Source of the DNA: Jejuia sp049889775
GTDB taxonomy: Bacteria; Bacteroidota; Bacteroidia; Flavobacteriales; Flavobacteriaceae
NCBI GenBank assembly: GCA_049889775.1
Contig: JBMHCT010000043.1
Span: 186,001-250,000 of the forward strand
Direction of reading: 5' to 3'
Length of the DNA stretch: 64,000 nucleotides
Shown: positions 50,791-58,738 of the stretch, one piece after another
Numbering within the stretch: position 1 is the first letter of the stretch
Layout of the letters: each line of letters starts with the position of its first letter
The notes under the pieces: generated by a model
What the model was told of the DNA's origin: nothing
Seen by the model: the letters and a program-made list of their open reading frames with translations, nothing else
Database searches by the model: none
Position numbers and translations under genes: made by a program

Positions 50791-52278
50791 ATGAAATATT
50801 TTAAAATTTTGGTGTTGTTTTTTTTAGTTTGCTTTTCATGTAAAGAAGAACAAAAAGAAACAAAAGTTGTTGAAACCAAATACGAACCCAATTTAGAATC
50901 TTTATCAAAACATAAAAAAGTACCAGAATGGTTTAAAGATGCTAAACTGGGAATCTATTTTCACTGGGGACCGTATACCGTTCCTGCTTATGGAGGAGAA
51001 TGGTATCCACGTTGGATGTACACTGCTAAAGAAAGTGGTTGGGGATCCGGTTGGAAAGAGTATCACCAAAAAACTTACGGAAAGGACTTTAACTACCATG
51101 AATTTTTTCCTGATTTCACTGGTGAACATTTTGATGCCACAGAGTGGGCCAAACTATTTAAAGCAACAGGAGCAAAATTCGCAGGTCCTGTCGCACAACA
51201 TCATGATGGATTTGCCATGTGGGATAGTGATGTAAACCCATGGAATGCAAAAGATATTGGTCCAAAGCAAGATATTGTTGGTAAAATCCTAGAAGCATTG
51301 CGTAACGAAGGTATGAAAACGATTACTACGCTTCATCATTCTGTCACTGTTAGACATGAGACAAGAAGAAATTATTTTAATATCAGTCCAGAGTTTGAAA
51401 CCTCGATTACTAACTCTGAACTTAGAAAGTTATACGGAAGACTTCCTATAATAGAAGGGCGTCAATATTGGTTAGATATTGCCAATGAACTAGTAGATAA
51501 ATACGATCCTGATTTACTTTGGTTTGATTCAGGTTTGGATAGATTGCCATTGGAATACCGATATAAAATGACTGCTCATTTCTTTAATGCAGCAGAAAAA
51601 AGTGGAAAAGAAACTGCAATCATAGTTAAACAAAAAGACCTTCCGCCCAATATTCGTATTCTTGATGTAGAACGTGGAGGCTTGAAAGAAATGCCGAAAG
51701 ACTATTGGATGACCGACATTACCATTAGCAACAAAGGAAAAGGCTGGGGGTATATTGATGGACAAACCTATAAAAAAACCGATGTAATTCTAAAAAACAT
51801 GATTGATACTTGGAGTAAAAAAGGAGTGGTATTGTTAAATATATCTCCAGATAAAACAGGAATCATCAATCAAGAGCAAAGAACTATTTTAGCAGAAATT
51901 GGTGATTGGATAAAAACTCATGAAGAAGCTATTTACAATACTCGCAGTCATAGGATTTACGGCTACGGAACCGCGACAATTGAGGACGGAAGTCATGGAG
52001 GTCAATCTTCTACCATTGAATATACTTCAGAAGATGTACGCTTTACAAAATCAAAAGATGGTAAATACTTATATGTTTTTCTTTTAGGGCAACCAACAGC
52101 TGGAAGCAAATTAAAAATTAAATATGCAATTACAGAAGGTACTCCGGTTAAAGATATTTCCTTATTAAATAGTTCCACAAAAATCAAATGGACTCAAAAA
52201 GGGAATATGTTGTATATCACAGCACCATCTAAAAAAGAGACCAACAAAATCACTAACGTTTTTAAAGTACAGCTGTAA
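50791..52278 (+). CDS. GH29 alpha-L-fucosidase, lipoprotein (first copy)
   Basis: A 495-residue lipoprotein (lipobox VCFSC, Cys17). The GH29 barrel is clear: EWFKDAKLGIYFHWGPYTVPAYGGEWYP, the HHDGFAMWDSDVNPWNA block, and nucleophile Asp246 in LLWFDSG. It ends with GVVLLNISPDKTGIINQEQ and a C-terminal beta-sandwich with YGYGTATIEDG. It cleaves alpha-L-fucose by a retaining mechanism; substrate position (1,2/1,3/1,4) is undecided. Its stop codon overlaps the start of the sulfatase (TAATG), so the two are translationally coupled, which suggests that desulfation and defucosylation act together. Confidence 0.95.
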   Translation: MKYFKILVLFFLVCFSCKEEQKETKVVETKYEPNLESLSKHKKVPEWFKDAKLGIYFHWGPYTVPAYGGEWYPRWMYTAKESGWGSGWKEYHQKTYGKDFNYHEFFPDFTGEHFDATEWAKLFKATGAKFAGPVAQHHDGFAMWDSDVNPWNAKDIGPKQDIVGKILEALRNEGMKTITTLHHSVTVRHETRRNYFNISPEFETSITNSELRKLYGRLPIIEGRQYWLDIANELVDKYDPDLLWFDSGLDRLPLEYRYKMTAHFFNAAEKSGKETAIIVKQKDLPPNIRILDVERGGLKEMPKDYWMTDITISNKGKGWGYIDGQTYKKTDVILKNMIDTWSKKGVVLLNISPDKTGIINQEQRTILAEIGDWIKTHEEAIYNTRSHRIYGYGTATIEDGSHGGQSSTIEYTSEDVRFTKSKDGKYLYVFLLGQPTAGSKLKIKYAITEGTPVKDISLLNSSTKIKWTQKGNMLYITAPSKKETNKITNVFKVQL

Positions 52279-53840
52279 TGAAATACCCAAATCAACTCTC
52301 ATTTACTAAAATCACCCTATTGATTTTGTACTTATTCACTAATGTAAATGCTCAAAACCCAAACATTGTTGTTGTATTTGCTGATGATTTGGGTTACGGG
52401 GATGTAAGTTGTTTGAATAAAGATTCTAAAATTCAAACGCCATATATGGATCAAGTAGCCAAAAATGGGATTACATTTACGGATGCACACACTTCTTCTG
52501 CTGTTTGTACCCCAAGCCGCTACGGATTGTTAACAGGAAGATATGCTTGGAGAACACGACTAAAAGGGAGTGTATTATGGGGATACAGCAAACCTCTAAT
52601 TGATCAGAATAGATTGACTTTGGCTTCTATGCTAAAGCAAAAAGGCTATCAAACTGCTTGTATCGGAAAATGGCATTTAGGTTTAGATTGGAAATTAAAA
52701 AAAGGAGAAACACCTATCGTTACCAAGAAGGAAGAAACTTTTGGTGGTGATAAAATTGATTTCACAAAGCCTGTTGGTGCTGGACCAATAACACTTGGAT
52801 TTGACTATTTCTTTGGACACTCTGCTTCTTTAGACATGCCTCCATATGTTTTTATTGAAAACGATCAACTTACCACAATACCCACTGTTAAAAGAGGAAG
52901 AAAAGAAGGTTTCGGAAGAACGGGTATGTCCGATGCTAACACCAAAGCAGAGGATTACCTAACCAAAATAGCAGGGAAAGCTGACGAAGTAATTACTAAA
53001 TTTTCCAAGAAAGAGGAACCTTTCTTTTTGTATCTACCTCTCCCCTCACCTCATACTCCTCTAGCTGTAGCTGACCGTTTTAAAAAATCTACCAAAATAG
53101 GAGCTTACGGAGATTATGTAGTAGAAACGGACTGGGTGGTTGGTGAAGTTGTAAAAGCTTTAGAAAAGAACGGAGTTACAGAAAACACCTTGCTCATCGT
53201 AACCAGTGATAATGGCCCTGAAACCTTAATGATCAAACGAAAAGAGCAATTTGACCATTATAGTGCAGGAAAACTGAGAGGATGTAAACGTGATAATTGG
53301 GAAGGTGGTCACCGTGTTCCATTTTTTGCACAATGGCCTAAGAAGATTAAAGCTGGTAGCACTTCTAACCAAGTATTTTGCATGACCGATTTCATGAAAA
53401 CTTTTGCGGCTATTACTGAACAAACTGTACCCGATAATGCTGGAGAAGACAGTTATAATATGTTAGCTGCTTTTACCAAAGGAAGCAATAAAAACCAAAT
53501 TAGAGAAGCGACTATTCACCATTCTAGTAGCGGAAAATTTGCCATTCGAAAAGGAGATTGGGTACTATTGTTGCATCCAGGTTCTGGAGGTAATGATCGA
53601 AAATATGAGGCTACTGTTCCTGACCTAAAAAAGGATCCTATTTCCCTTTATAACCTTAAAATAGATATTGAGCAAAAGCATAATATTTACAGGAAGTATC
53701 CAGAAGTGGTTCGTGAATTAAGAGAACTTACTATTAACTATATAAAAGCAGGAAGGTCTACGCTTGGCGTTAAACAACAAAATGATCCAATTTATAAAAG
53801 TTGGATACAGGTTGATGATATTTTGGATATGAAGATTTAG
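52278..53840 (+). CDS. S1-family sulfatase (second copy), exported
   Basis: A 520-residue arylsulfatase-type enzyme with a signal peptide ending NVNAQ. All main S1 motifs are intact: VVVFADDLGYGD, formylglycine Cys77 in CTPSRYGLLTGR, GYQTACIGKWHLG, and VTSDNGPE followed by AGKLRGCKRDNWEGGHRVPFFAQWP. Unlike the first sulfatase, it keeps GKWHLG. It is translationally coupled to the GH29 upstream by the ATG overlapping the stop. The likely role is removal of sulfate esters so that the neighbouring fucosidases can act. Confidence 0.95.
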   Translation: MKYPNQLSFTKITLLILYLFTNVNAQNPNIVVVFADDLGYGDVSCLNKDSKIQTPYMDQVAKNGITFTDAHTSSAVCTPSRYGLLTGRYAWRTRLKGSVLWGYSKPLIDQNRLTLASMLKQKGYQTACIGKWHLGLDWKLKKGETPIVTKKEETFGGDKIDFTKPVGAGPITLGFDYFFGHSASLDMPPYVFIENDQLTTIPTVKRGRKEGFGRTGMSDANTKAEDYLTKIAGKADEVITKFSKKEEPFFLYLPLPSPHTPLAVADRFKKSTKIGAYGDYVVETDWVVGEVVKALEKNGVTENTLLIVTSDNGPETLMIKRKEQFDHYSAGKLRGCKRDNWEGGHRVPFFAQWPKKIKAGSTSNQVFCMTDFMKTFAAITEQTVPDNAGEDSYNMLAAFTKGSNKNQIREATIHHSSSGKFAIRKGDWVLLLHPGSGGNDRKYEATVPDLKKDPISLYNLKIDIEQKHNIYRKYPEVVRELRELTINYIKAGRSTLGVKQQNDPIYKSWIQVDDILDMKI

Positions 53841-53905
53841 TAGCTTAACTTTTTGAAAACCAATTTGTTATTTTTCGAATTTTTAACATATAAAAATAAA
53901 CTAAA

Positions 53906-55429
53906 ATGAAATCACTCAAATATTGGATTCCCATAATCTTAATCTGTTTTTCTTGTAAACAGAATGAAACCTTAACGGTAAAGGAAAAATCAAAGCAATA
54001 CGAGCCCACTTTCGAATCTCTCTCAAAACATAATGCTGCGCCCGAGTGGTTTCAAGATGCTAAATTAGGGATGTATTTTCATTGGGGACCATACAGCGTT
54101 CCCGCTTTTGGTAGCGCTTGGTATCCTTCAAATATGTATATAAAAGGCCATAGTGTGAATAAATTTCACGAGGAAAATTTTGGGCCGATTGAGGAGTTTG
54201 GTTATGAAGATTTTATCCCCATGTTTACCGCAGAACATTTCGATCCAGAGGATTGGGCAGATTTATTTAAAGCAACAGGAGCAAAGTTTGCAGGTCCTGT
54301 GGCGCAACATCATGATGGCTTTGCTATGTGGGAAAGCGAGGTTAATCCTTGGAATGCAAAAGATATGGGGCCAAAAAGAGATATTGTGGGAGATTTGTTT
54401 GAGTCCCTTAAAAAACGCAATATAAAAACACTGGCTACATTTCATCATGCACGCAACGGGCAGCGTAATGCCAATGTTCCAGAGCACTGGGGGCGTAAAG
54501 GTTTTAATAGTCATTATCCTTATCATCCAGATTTGCCAACGGCAACAACAGAGCCAAAGCTTAGAAAGTTATTTGGTAATTGGGAGAATATTGAAGATTT
54601 TAATCAATATTGGTTAGATCAGGTTGTTGAGGTTATAGATAAGTATAACCCAGATATGTTGTGGTATGATTCCTGGTTGAATATGATTCCTAAAGAAAAA
54701 ATTAATGAAATGATAGCGTATCATTTTAATAATGGGATAGAGCACAATAAGGAAGTAGTAGTTTGTAGCAAGCACCAAGATATACCATTGGAATATGGTA
54801 TTGATGACTTAGAGCAAGGTGGCCGTAGAGACATATACCCGCTACCATGGATGACAGATATTACATTAAGTGAGCACAGATGGATGTATGTTGAAGGGGA
54901 AAAATACAAGGAGGCCTCTTTAGTAGTAAGAAATATGATTGATGTTTGGAGCAAAAACGGGACTGTGCTGTTAAACATATCACCCCGAGCAGATGGCGTG
55001 ATTAATCAAGAACAAAGAGATATATTAAAGGATATAGGCGATTGGATGAAAGTACACGGTGAAGCTGTTTACGGCACCAGGCCATTTAAGATTTTTGGAT
55101 ATGGTACAGCTAATGCTTCAGACGCATCTCATGATGGGCAATCTGCAAAGGTGAAATACACTGCGAATGATGTGCGCTATACGGTGGCCAAGGATAAAAA
55201 ATCTATGTACGTATTCTTTTTAGGTGTTCCCGAAGGCGGAAAACAGATACGCATGCGAGCTATTGGAGGATATCATAGAAACCTTCCTCCATCACCAATT
55301 CAAGATATCAAGTTAATCGGGTCAGATGCACCTGTTGAATGGGAATTAACCACCCAAACTTTATTGATTAAATTTCCGGAAGTGGAGTACAATCCCATTG
55401 CAACGGTTTTAAAGTTGGAATTAGAATAA
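53906..55429 (+). CDS. GH29 alpha-L-fucosidase, lipoprotein (second copy)
   Basis: A 507-residue lipoprotein (lipobox ICFSC, Cys17), paralogue of the fucosidase at 50791. It has WFQDAKLGMYFHWGPYSVPAFGSAWYP, the HHDGFAMWESEVNPWNA block and nucleophile Asp255 in MLWYDSW, and ends TVLLNISPRADGVINQEQRD with a C-terminal beta-sandwich. The region between the two (HARNGQRNANVPEHWGRKGFNSHYPYH) differs strongly from the first copy, so the acid/base loop and substrate are likely different. It is the last gene of the cluster and is followed by a terminator. Confidence 0.95.
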   Translation: MKSLKYWIPIILICFSCKQNETLTVKEKSKQYEPTFESLSKHNAAPEWFQDAKLGMYFHWGPYSVPAFGSAWYPSNMYIKGHSVNKFHEENFGPIEEFGYEDFIPMFTAEHFDPEDWADLFKATGAKFAGPVAQHHDGFAMWESEVNPWNAKDMGPKRDIVGDLFESLKKRNIKTLATFHHARNGQRNANVPEHWGRKGFNSHYPYHPDLPTATTEPKLRKLFGNWENIEDFNQYWLDQVVEVIDKYNPDMLWYDSWLNMIPKEKINEMIAYHFNNGIEHNKEVVVCSKHQDIPLEYGIDDLEQGGRRDIYPLPWMTDITLSEHRWMYVEGEKYKEASLVVRNMIDVWSKNGTVLLNISPRADGVINQEQRDILKDIGDWMKVHGEAVYGTRPFKIFGYGTANASDASHDGQSAKVKYTANDVRYTVAKDKKSMYVFFLGVPEGGKQIRMRAIGGYHRNLPPSPIQDIKLIGSDAPVEWELTTQTLLIKFPEVEYNPIATVLKLELE

Positions 55430-55454
55430 GATTATTGCAGTATATGCTAAATAA

Positions 55455-55482
55455 AAAGGCGCTTTCTTACCGAAGCGCCTTT
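55455..55482 (+). terminator. Rho-independent terminator closing the glycan cluster
   Basis: Arms AAGGCGCTT / AAGCGCCTT with an 8-base loop, then TTTATCCTTTTT. It also lies just beyond the end of the convergent ssb gene and may serve both directions. Confidence 0.9.
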
Positions 55483-55507
55483 ATCCTTTTTGGGAGCAAA
55501 AAAAGGT

Positions 55508-55840
55508 TTATTTACTAAGCATCAGCAGTTCATTGCAAACCACCTCTGTTATATAGCGTTGGTTACCATTTTTATCTTCATAACTTCTGTTGGTTAATTT
55601 ACCTTCAATAGCGATTTCTTTACCTTTAGAAATGTAATTTTCAACCACATTTACTAGGCCGCCACGAACAATCACGTTGTGCCAGTAAGCGCGTTCTACT
55701 TTGTTACCACTTTTATCCTTATAGCTATCGTCTGTAGCTAAAGAAAATTTAGCAATTTTATTGCCATTACTAAAGTTAATAATTTCAGGATCTTGCCCTA
55801 ATCTTCCAATCAACTGTACTTTGTTTTTAAGTGCGTTCAT
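55508..55840 (-). CDS. ssb: Single-stranded DNA-binding protein
   Basis: A 110-residue OB-fold protein. Start placed at ATG 55840 (MNALKNKVQLIGRLGQDPEI), the standard beginning of the family; the frame extends upstream but without SSB character. The core blocks YWHNVIVRGGLVNVVENYISKGKEIAIEGKL and RYITEVVCNELLML are clear. It lacks the acidic C-terminal tail (DDDIPF type) of replicative SSBs, so it is a short paralogue, possibly for repair, competence or mobile-element use. A 7-base inverted repeat lies in its leader at 55875-55894. Confidence 0.92.
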   Translation of the reverse strand: MNALKNKVQLIGRLGQDPEIINFSNGNKIAKFSLATDDSYKDKSGNKVERAYWHNVIVRGGLVNVVENYISKGKEIAIEGKLTNRSYEDKNGNQRYITEVVCNELLMLSK

Positions 55841-55874
55841 AATTTTAATTTTTAATGTTAAACAGTTAATACTA

Positions 55875-55894
55875 TTGAATCTCCAATGATTCAA
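55875..55894 (-). promoter_or_regulatory. Inverted repeat in the ssb leader
   Basis: Perfect 7-base arms TTGAATC / GATTCAA with a 6-base loop, 35 bases upstream of the ssb start. It could be an RNA hairpin or an operator. Confidence 0.35.
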
Positions 55895-55940
55895 CACTGC
55901 AAATATGTATAGGTTTCAAAAGTTTATTCGGTAGTTACGC

Positions 55941-55980
55941 GTTTAAATTCGTTTGTAAATGTTTGTAGTCGTTTGTAAAC
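55941..55980. repeat. Four tandem 10-bp phased repeats between ssb and the dinB-like gene
   Basis: Units GTTTAAATTC, GTTTGTAAAT, GTTTGTAGTC, GTTTGTAAAC occur exactly every 10 bases. The repeats overlap the region just upstream of a -7 box (55987-55994). The last unit is itself a GTTT-GT-AAAC palindrome. Likely a cooperative operator or a bent-DNA element controlling one or both divergent genes. Confidence 0.65.
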
Positions 55981-55986
55981 GGATGT

Positions 55987-55994
55987 TATTTTTG
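55987..55994 (+). promoter_or_regulatory. Candidate -7 box of the dinB-like gene
   Basis: TATTTTTG matches TAnnTTTG, with TTTG at 55962-55965 (21 bases upstream) as a possible -33 element inside the phased repeats. The ATG at 56007 is only 12 bases downstream, so the message would have a very short leader. It excludes the in-frame ATG at 55959. Confidence 0.45.
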
Positions 55995-56006
55995 TACCTT
56001 GCAGGC

Positions 56007-56531
56007 ATGTCTAAAGCAAGGTTTAATATATCAGGAATTATTGAAGAACTTAAAAGCAACCAAAGCGTTTTCAAAAGTCTTTTGGAAAATGTAGATGCCC
56101 TTCAATTACAATGGAGACCAAGTGCTGACAAATGGAATCTTTTAGAGATTGTGTCTCACCTTTTAGATGAGGAAACCCAAGATTTTAGGGCTAGAGTAGA
56201 GCATGCGTTATATTATCCAGAGAAAAAATTGGTGCCAATCGACCCTGAAGGTTGGGTACAATCTCACAATTATGCCAGTAACGATTACCAAGCTACACTT
56301 AATTTATTTTTAGAAGAACGTAAAACATCTGTGAAGTGGTTAATGCAATTAGAAGATGTTAATTGGAAAAGTGCATTGCATCACCCAGAACTGGGAAAAC
56401 TATCGGCAGAAGTATTATTACTTAATTGGTTGACTCATGATTATTTGCATATCCGGCAAATACTTAGATATAAATTTGAACTCTTGAAATTGGATTCAAA
56501 TATTGATTTAAATTATGCGGGAGCATGGTAG
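56007..56531 (+). CDS. DinB-like superfamily protein (putative metal-dependent hydrolase/transferase)
   Basis: A 174-residue four-helix-bundle protein of the DinB/YfiT type. The three metal-binding histidines fit VSHLLDEETQDF (first), and HDYLHIRQI (HxxxH) near the C-terminus. WRPSADKWNLLEIVSHL is a typical start of DinB_2 proteins. The substrate is unknown; relatives act on thiols or on damage products. Start at ATG 56007 (MSKARFN) because the earlier frame start lies within the promoter. A link to DNA damage is only suggested by the divergent ssb gene. Confidence 0.85.
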   Translation: MSKARFNISGIIEELKSNQSVFKSLLENVDALQLQWRPSADKWNLLEIVSHLLDEETQDFRARVEHALYYPEKKLVPIDPEGWVQSHNYASNDYQATLNLFLEERKTSVKWLMQLEDVNWKSALHHPELGKLSAEVLLLNWLTHDYLHIRQILRYKFELLKLDSNIDLNYAGAW

Positions 56532-56585
56532 AAAACCTTATTTTTAGTCATTCAATAAAACAAACATAAATCTTCATAACAAACA

Positions 56586-57536
56586 ATGAAAACACTAAAA
56601 TTTAGAAATAACGATGAAATGCCAGCGTTTGGCTTAGGAACATGGAAATCTGGCGAAGGCGAAGTCTATAACGCGGTAAAAACTGCTATAAAAATTGGTT
56701 ACAGACACATTGACTGCGCAGCAGCATACGGTAACGAAAAGGAAGTTGGAAAGGCATTAGCAGAGGTTATTGAAGAGGGTATTGTAACCAGAGAAGACTT
56801 ATGGATTACATCTAAATTGTGGAGCAATATGCATGCAAAAGAGGATGTTGGCATTGCTTTAAAACAAAGTTTAAGCGATTTACAGTTGGAGTATTTGGAT
56901 TTATACCTTATTCACTGGCCAATAGCGCAAAAAAAGGAAGTTCCTTTTGTAAGTGATGTGTCGCATTTCATTTCTTTGGAAGAGTTGCCAAATGAAGAAA
57001 CTTGGGCAGCAATGGAAGATGCTGTAGACCAAGGTTTAATCAAACATATTGGAGTATCTAATTTTGGCCCAAAAGCATTACAGCAGCTTATGGATAACTC
57101 CAGAATTAAACCAGAGATGAATCAAATTGAGGCGCATCCTTATTTTCAGCAAGGTGAAATGTTAGCATTTTGTAAAGCCAATGGCATTCATGTAACGGCA
57201 TACGCGCCTTTAGGTTCGGGTGATAGAGCTGCTAAGTTTAAGGCTGAAAACGAACCTGTATTATTAAAAGACCCTGTAATACTTGAGATTGCAGCAGCCA
57301 AAAATGCAAGTCCGGGGCAGGTGTTAATTAGTTGGGCAATAACTAGAGGTACATCGGTTATTCCAAAATCGGTAAACCCAAAACGGATTTTAGAGAATTT
57401 TGAAGCGCAGTCTGTTGAACTTTCCGAAAGTGATATGGCGAAAATTGAAGCGATGGATAAAGACTATAGATTTTTAACAGGAGAACATTGGGTGTATGAA
57501 GGTAGTCCGTACACGTTGGAAAGTATTTGGGCTTAA
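56586..57536 (+). CDS. Aldo/keto reductase
   Basis: NADPH-dependent aldehyde/ketone reductase of 316 residues, cytoplasmic TIM barrel. It shows the AKR signature RHIDCAAAYGNEKEVG with catalytic Asp and Tyr, SKLWSNMHA with the lysine, and LYLIHWPI with the histidine; the C-terminal VIPKSVNPKRILENFEA forms the NADPH phosphate pocket. The closest character is to AKR families that reduce sugar or xylose/aldose-type carbonyls, but specificity cannot be read. It is 18 bases before the small immunity-like gene on the same strand. Confidence 0.95.
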   Translation: MKTLKFRNNDEMPAFGLGTWKSGEGEVYNAVKTAIKIGYRHIDCAAAYGNEKEVGKALAEVIEEGIVTREDLWITSKLWSNMHAKEDVGIALKQSLSDLQLEYLDLYLIHWPIAQKKEVPFVSDVSHFISLEELPNEETWAAMEDAVDQGLIKHIGVSNFGPKALQQLMDNSRIKPEMNQIEAHPYFQQGEMLAFCKANGIHVTAYAPLGSGDRAAKFKAENEPVLLKDPVILEIAAAKNASPGQVLISWAITRGTSVIPKSVNPKRILENFEAQSVELSESDMAKIEAMDKDYRFLTGEHWVYEGSPYTLESIWA

Positions 57537-57554
57537 GCACGGAAATTTTGAGAT

Positions 57555-57755
57555 ATGACCAGAAAAGAATTGATAAGTCTAGTAGAAAATATTAAGGATT
57601 CCGAAGATAAGACAGAACAGGAACTAGATAACTTAATAAATATCTTAAAAAGAAATGTGTTGCATCCTGAAGTGACAGATTTAATTTACTATAACGAGTT
57701 GACTCCAGAAGAAATTGTGGATAAGGCTTTAAGTTATATGTCGATAAGGTTGTAA
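57555..57755 (+). CDS. Orphan colicin/pyocin-type bacteriocin immunity protein
   Basis: A 66-residue protein matching the E-type colicin immunity family over its whole length. TRKELISLVENI, the acidic EQELDNLINIL helix, and HPEVTDLIYY line up with Im9 (HPSGSDLIYY), including the Asp, Tyr and Tyr of helix III that contact the DNase domain. The C-terminus (LTPEEIVDKALSYMSIRL) is shorter than in Im9. No toxin gene lies near it: neighbours are an aldo/keto reductase and a GNAT gene starting one base after it. It may protect against incoming nuclease toxins or inhibit an unlinked one. Confidence 0.8.
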   Translation: MTRKELISLVENIKDSEDKTEQELDNLINILKRNVLHPEVTDLIYYNELTPEEIVDKALSYMSIRL

Positions 57756-57756
57756 A

Positions 57757-58293
57757 ATGACTTTTCATATTGAAACAGAACGACTGATTTTAAGAGAACT
57801 TAGATTGACGGATTTAGACGGCATGTTTGAATTGGATTCCAATGCCGAAGTGCACAGGTATTTAGGCAACAAACCTGTAAAAACAAAAACAGAGTCTCTA
57901 GAAATATTAAAGAGCGTTATACATCAATATGAAAACAGAGGTATTGGGCGTTGGGCAGCTATAGAAAAGGCTTCAGGAGATTTTATTGGTTGGTCGGGTA
58001 TTCGTTTAAATACTGAGTTTAATATGAACGGTTTTACTAAATATTATGATGTTGGTTACCGGCTTATACCAAGATATTGGGGCAAAGGTTACGCTACTGA
58101 GTCTGGAAAAGCAGCTGTAGATTATGTATTTAATACCCTAAAACTCCCAAGAATTTATGCAACAACCGAAATTGGAAATCAAGCATCTCATAACGCACTT
58201 TTAAAAATTGGCTTAACCTATTTAAATGATTTTTATTTTGAACCAGAACAACTGCAACTGCGGTGGTATAAAATGACAAACAATAGGGTATAG
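57757..58293 (+). CDS. GNAT acetyltransferase, RimJ/RimL type
   Basis: A 178-residue acetyltransferase. It starts FHIETERLILRELRLTDLDGMFEL, the usual RimJ/RimL opening, with EVHRYLGNKPVKT next; the acetyl-CoA loop is YWGKGYATESGKAAVDYVF, followed by RIYATTEIGNQASHNALLKIGL. Members acetylate ribosomal protein N-termini or small amines; the target here is unknown. It is one base downstream of the immunity gene and likely in its operon. Confidence 0.92.
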   Translation: MTFHIETERLILRELRLTDLDGMFELDSNAEVHRYLGNKPVKTKTESLEILKSVIHQYENRGIGRWAAIEKASGDFIGWSGIRLNTEFNMNGFTKYYDVGYRLIPRYWGKGYATESGKAAVDYVFNTLKLPRIYATTEIGNQASHNALLKIGLTYLNDFYFEPEQLQLRWYKMTNNRV

Positions 58294-58315
58294 GCACCTT
58301 TAATTTTTAGAAGAT

Positions 58316-58666
58316 ATGGAAAAGCAATGTTTAGAGTGTGGCGATAAAATTGTTGGAAGAATTGATAAAAAATTCTGTAGTGATGGCTGCAGAAATGCGT
58401 ATAATAATCGTATTAATAAGGACAGTAAAAACCTTATTAGAAACACCAATAATCGACTGCGTAAAAACCATAGAATTCTAGAACGGTTAAACCCTGATGG
58501 TAAAGTAACCCGCTCTAAAGCAACACTCATTGAAATGGGTTTTGATTTTAACTATTTTACTAGCATTTATACCACAAAAGCTGGTAGTGTTTACTATTTT
58601 GTGTATGACCAAGGGTATTTGCCAATCGAAGGAGGCTATTATGCTTTGGTGAAGCGGAAAAGGTAG
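58316..58666 (+). CDS. Small zinc-ribbon protein of unknown function
   Basis: A 116-residue protein with an N-terminal C4 zinc ribbon, CLECGDKIVG...KKFCSDGCRNAYNN (cysteines at 5, 8, 21 and 25), a basic region NNRLRKNHRILERLNPDGKVTRSKATL and a C-terminal part YFTSIYTTKAGSVYYFVYDQGYLPIEGGYYAL. It resembles DUF2116-like ribbon proteins seen widely in Bacteroidota. The basic stretch suggests nucleic-acid contact, but no function is known. Confidence 0.85.
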   Translation: MEKQCLECGDKIVGRIDKKFCSDGCRNAYNNRINKDSKNLIRNTNNRLRKNHRILERLNPDGKVTRSKATLIEMGFDFNYFTSIYTTKAGSVYYFVYDQGYLPIEGGYYALVKRKR

Positions 58667-58738
58667 TTGTAACATAGTAAAGATTTGTGATACTAATTGA
58701 GTAGAAGTTTCCATTTAACTTTTATATAACGGATAAAA

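Larger units (their letters stand above)
22463..55482. other. Glycan-degradation gene cluster (regulator plus 17 plus-strand reading frames, no SusC/SusD)
   Basis: Continuous plus-strand block from uxaC (23781) to the terminator at 55455-55482, with a divergent regulator at its left end. It codes for three GH2, one GH30, two GH29, one GH117-like, two GH67-like, two beta-helix proteins, two S1 sulfatases, one esterase and two DUF1080 frames. It is bounded by core genes (nadAB and ssb). The substrate is inferred to be a sulfated fucose/uronate-containing glycan of algal origin; this rests on fucosidases, sulfatases and UxaC only. Confidence 0.8.

Noticed and set aside
22463..55482. Genomic island inserted by a mobile element
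   Set aside because: I saw no integrase, transposase, tRNA target or flanking direct repeat at either end, so horizontal transfer is possible but not supported by visible marks.
55941..55980. CRISPR array
   Set aside because: The repeats are only 10 bases long with no spacers, and no cas genes are present.
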